Positions 61,653-64,000 of a DNA stretch of 64,000 nt are shown here, piece by piece. Under the pieces are notes generated by a model that was not told the DNA's origin, ran no database searches, and saw nothing but the letters and a program-made list of their open reading frames with translations. The stretch is from JAKZVK01 sp965261065 (lineage in GTDB: Bacteria; Acidobacteriota; Terriglobia; Bryobacterales; UBA6623), in assembly GCA_965261065.1 (NCBI GenBank), contig OZ253444.1:6634001-6698000 (forward strand), in the 5' to 3' direction. Each line of letters begins with the position of its first letter. The stretch's first letter is position 1. The position numbers were made by a program, and so were the translations under genes.

Positions 61653-63249
61653 TGTCAACGCCCAATAGAAATGTCCCCCTCGGTAGCTCGATAGAAGTGT
61701 CCCCTTGTGTTTCTTGTTCGTAGGAGAGATATCGTCGTCGTCGGGGCTGTGGAACTGTGGGAATCGCGTAGCGATTTCCAAGGGGCGGTGGGAAGGGTGG
61801 AAAACCATCCACCGCTCCTCGAACCCGGTACTGCTGCCTCGAGAGATTTTCCACGCTTTCCATCCGACCCGGCATTTCCACAGCCCTCTTATGTATTCGC
61901 AGCCCGTTTTTTCCGTAACACAGCTCGCCGCCAGGGGTGGTCCGCCGCCGGCTTGCGCCCGCCCCCCGGACGCTGCTGTGGTGCTGGTTTCGTCCGCAGC
62001 TGTGGCGTCGGCGTGGCGATCACGTCGTGCTCGATCTCGTGCCCGTCAAACCTCACCTGCAAGCTCTCATCGCGCCACTGTTGGACCGTCACCCGTGCCC
62101 CCGCCCCCACGCCCTGGTTGCGTTTCGGCTTCAACTGCAAACAACGATTCTCGAAACGCACCACCCGGTCGTTGCTCACCACGCGTTCGTACTCGCAACA
62201 GAACACCCCTCGCAGCTCGGTGCCGCGGGGGAGCGCCTGGTGAAAGTCCGCTGCCGCCGCCGGCTCACAGGCGAAGCGCTCGTTGTGCTCGGCCAGGTAC
62301 TCCTCGTCGAGATAACGGTTCGCCGCCTCGTACTCGACGATCCCGCGCAGCCGCATCTTCTTGATCAGGCGGTCTTGGTGCGTGCCGTGATGACGCTCCA
62401 CTCGGCCCTTGGCTTGCGGCGAGGAAGCCGCCATGATCGTAATGCCGAGCTTGGCACACATGCGCCCGAACTGCGTCTCGGGCTTGATGCCTGCCAGCGC
62501 TTCCCGCGACGTCGGCTGGCGCTGGTAGACGTTTTTCCAGTCGCAGTACAACGCCTTGGGAACGCCGTGTTGACGTACCCAGGCTGCGAGCAGATCGGCC
62601 GCGGCCCAGGTCGTTTCCTGGTCCGAGAAACGGCACAGCGCCACACCGGTCGCGTCATCGACGAAGTTCATCAGACAGGCTTTCGGGCCGCGTTCTTCCA
62701 GCCAGTGGTGGTGCGAACCGTCGAGTTGAATCAGCTCGCCGAAGTGCGCTTTGCGTTGGCGCCGGGTGCGATGCGGTTGGCGCTTGCGACGGCGGCTCCA
62801 CAGACCCGCGGCGAGCATCCAGCGCCGCAGTGTTTCGCGCGGCACTTCCAGGCCGTGGTCGGCTGCCAGATGTTCCGACGCCAGCGTCGGCCCGAAGCGC
62901 TCGTGCCCCTCGCCCGCATAGTTCTCGCGCACCAACTCGAGAACCTGCTGGCGTCGCTTCTGATCGGCTCGGTTCGAAGCACGGCCGACGTTACCGTGCA
63001 CCAAAGCCTTGGCCCCGCCCGCACGGTAACGCTTCTTCAGACGCTTCGCATGGCGGTAGCTGACCTCCAGCAGCTCGGCGGCTTCGGTCAACTTCAGTTC
63101 CCCTCGTTTCACTCGGCTCAGCACTTCGCCGCGCCTCAACTCCTTGGCACTCATCCATGTCCTTCCCACTCTCGGCTCCTCCTTCGGAGCCTCAGAGTAG
63201 GGGACATTTCTATTGGGCGCTCAAGGGGACATTATCATTGGGCTTCAAC
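61653..63249 (-). mobile_element. ISNCY/IS1202-like insertion sequence with 17-bp duplication
   Basis: 1597 bp. Ends TGTCAACGCCCAATAG...AATGTCCCC (61653-61678) and the complement of the right end TGTTGAAGCCCAATGA...AATGTCCCC (63224-63249). AATAAGGGTCGTATATT is directly repeated outside both ends (61636-61652 and 63250-63266). Long, variable duplications are characteristic of the IS1202 group. A further inverted copy of GCCCAATAGAAATGTCCCC lies at 63202-63220. Confidence 0.88.
61889..63154 (-). CDS. ISNCY-family transposase with integrase catalytic core
   Basis: 421 aa from ATG 63154 (MSAKELRRGEVLSRVKRGEL); ATG 63169 would add five residues. N-terminal helix-turn-helix (KLTEAAELLEVSYRHAKRLKKRYRAGGAKAL), then the rve-type DDE core: LIQLDGSHHHWLEERGP, FVDDATGVALCRFSDQET, ALYCDWKNVYQ and SSPQAKGRVERHHGTHQDRLIKK (Asp, Asp, Glu). 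Basic C-terminus. No lesion is visible, so it may be active. Confidence 0.9.
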   Translation of the reverse strand: MSAKELRRGEVLSRVKRGELKLTEAAELLEVSYRHAKRLKKRYRAGGAKALVHGNVGRASNRADQKRRQQVLELVRENYAGEGHERFGPTLASEHLAADHGLEVPRETLRRWMLAAGLWSRRRKRQPHRTRRQRKAHFGELIQLDGSHHHWLEERGPKACLMNFVDDATGVALCRFSDQETTWAAADLLAAWVRQHGVPKALYCDWKNVYQRQPTSREALAGIKPETQFGRMCAKLGITIMAASSPQAKGRVERHHGTHQDRLIKKMRLRGIVEYEAANRYLDEEYLAEHNERFACEPAAAADFHQALPRGTELRGVFCCEYERVVSNDRVVRFENRCLQLKPKRNQGVGAGARVTVQQWRDESLQVRFDGHEIEHDVIATPTPQLRTKPAPQQRPGGGRKPAADHPWRRAVLRKKRAANT

Positions 63250-63266
63250 AATAAGGGTCGTATATT

Positions 63267-63592
63267 GAACACTTTTGGGCTTCCGGGGGGCGAGGACCGC
63301 CCCTGAGTGAGGGGACCTGTGCCTCGACTGAGTTCCTCCGATCTCCCGCTCGCGGACATCGGACCGAAATAAGCCGCGAAGTAAAGCCTCTGTTGGCGCC
63401 CGTCGATCATTCCAAGCAGGATTCCCGGGCTCGATTCGCGGCCCGACAGATTCCGGGCCAACACTTTCCGGGCCAACACTGTCCCGCTGAATCCTTATGA
63501 CGCCACCAAGGTTTGCTCCGGGGTTTGCTCCGGGGTTCGCTCCGGGGTCTGCTCCGACAACTGCGGGAGCCCGCCGCCCCCGCGCGCCCCGC
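63267..63592. repeat. Intergenic region with two short tandem repeats
   Basis: Two imperfect arrays: TTCCGGGCCAACACT-type 15-mers at about 63445-63485 and TTTGCTCCGGGG-type 12-mers (four units, about 63509-63556). The minus strand would read as GANP and SVGPE repeats, but no start, signal or conserved context supports a gene. The region was joined to the mreB leader before the IS inserted. Confidence 0.5.
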
Positions 63593-64000
63593 GTGAGGGC
63601 CCGCGGCAATAACCGCCTCGTTGTTTTTCCGTTTTGGTTCTCGCTGCCGGCAGGCGTTTGTCTGCTCGTGACCGCGGAGGCCTTCCAAGATGACAGGGTC
63701 TCTTCGGTCTGTGCGGCGGCCGTGTTCGGCCTTTGCGCGTGGGTATGCCAGCGTGCGCTGCGCCTGGACTGGCTTTCACCGGCGATGGTCTACCTCTACG
63801 TGTTCGGCATCTTCCATCTGGGCCTAGTGGTGCCCTGGTCGCTGGGGATCAATTCGTCCGTCCCACCGAACTGGCTCGTGAAGTTTGGCGTAACCCCGGC
63901 CTTGGTTCTGGTGATCATCGCCCTACTGGCCTATCAGGCCGGCGCGTACCTGAGCGTCAGTCGTGGTGGCGCGCCCGCCGCTGGGCGCAACCCTCGGGTG
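63593..64000 (+). CDS. Polytopic membrane protein, 3' end outside window
   Basis: Open from GTG 63593 (reads MRARGNNRLVVFPFWFSLPAG) to the window end, 136 codons. At least three membrane helices: VVFPFWFSLPAGVCLLV, SPAMVYLYVFGIFHLGLVVP and PALVLVIIALLAYQAGAYL. The helix pattern with polar loops suggests an O-antigen-polymerase-type or similar protein, but no family motif is certain. It is transcribed away from the mre cluster. Confidence 0.6.
   Translation, partial: MRARGNNRLVVFPFWFSLPAGVCLLVTAEAFQDDRVSSVCAAAVFGLCAWVCQRALRLDWLSPAMVYLYVFGIFHLGLVVPWSLGINSSVPPNWLVKFGVTPALVLVIIALLAYQAGAYLSVSRGGAPAAGRNPRV

Noticed and set aside
63445..63556. CRISPR array
   Set aside because: The repeats are directly tandem 12- and 15-mers without spacers, and there are no cas genes.

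Overview
The window is high-GC bacterial chromosome carrying the cell-wall and division machinery of a rod-shaped, Gram-negative-type organism. There is a full dcw cluster with FtsZ and FtsA, so the host is not a typical FtsZ-less planctomycete. An mreB-mreC-mreD-mrdA-rodA-rng elongasome cluster, Ser/Thr kinases with TolB-like and TPR regions, and BatA/VWA proteins recall Acidobacteriota or nearby uncultured phyla (for example Hydrogenedentota). This placement is inference from gene order and protein style only.

Layout. 1-5445 (+): three coupled genes, DUF58, BatA-like and a double-VWA membrane protein. 5558-7789 (-): Ser/Thr protein kinase with TPRs. 7835-8282: three repeat units, the last overlapping the ftsZ stop codon. 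8279-25262 (-): mraZ-rsmH-ftsL-ftsI-murE-murF-mraY-murD-ftsW-murG-murC-ftsQ-ftsA-ftsZ, apparently one 17-kb operon, headed by a promoter and five 10-bp repeats that look like an MraZ operator (25301-25382). murB and ddl are absent.

25.5-43.6 kb is a decaying accessory region: a frameshifted beta-helix lipoprotein, a methyltransferase, a dead fabF with an acpP remnant, a pentapeptide-repeat gene clipped by an IS, and several generations of a locus encoding a bifunctional nucleotidyltransferase/CDP-alcohol phosphatidyltransferase plus an HD-type protein. Five IS1380-family copies occur in the window (four here, one at 49.6 kb), with one IS701-like element, a DUF6788/transposase two-gene element and a group II intron 3' remnant. 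Target duplications can be read directly for most. Two IS1380 copies carry 81 and 72 bp of extra DNA between their normal right end and the target duplication, the pattern known for ISEcp1-type one-sided mobilisation.

43673-49603 (+): an unusual membrane cluster. A P1B-type ATPase is fused to an HflK-like SPFH domain, followed by an HflC-like protein with a His/Asp-rich N-terminus (frameshifted in a GC repeat), a second HflK-like protein and a small membrane-anchored protein. The ATPase stop codon lies inside the end of a CTAG-bounded repeat, as does that of ftsZ. 49605-52437: IS1380 copy 5 split by an IS630 element. 52607-61424 (-): rng, rodA, mrdA, mreD, mreC, mreB. 61653-63249: an ISNCY/IS1202-like element with a 17-bp duplication, inserted upstream of mreB. 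63593-64000 (+): the start of a polytopic membrane protein.
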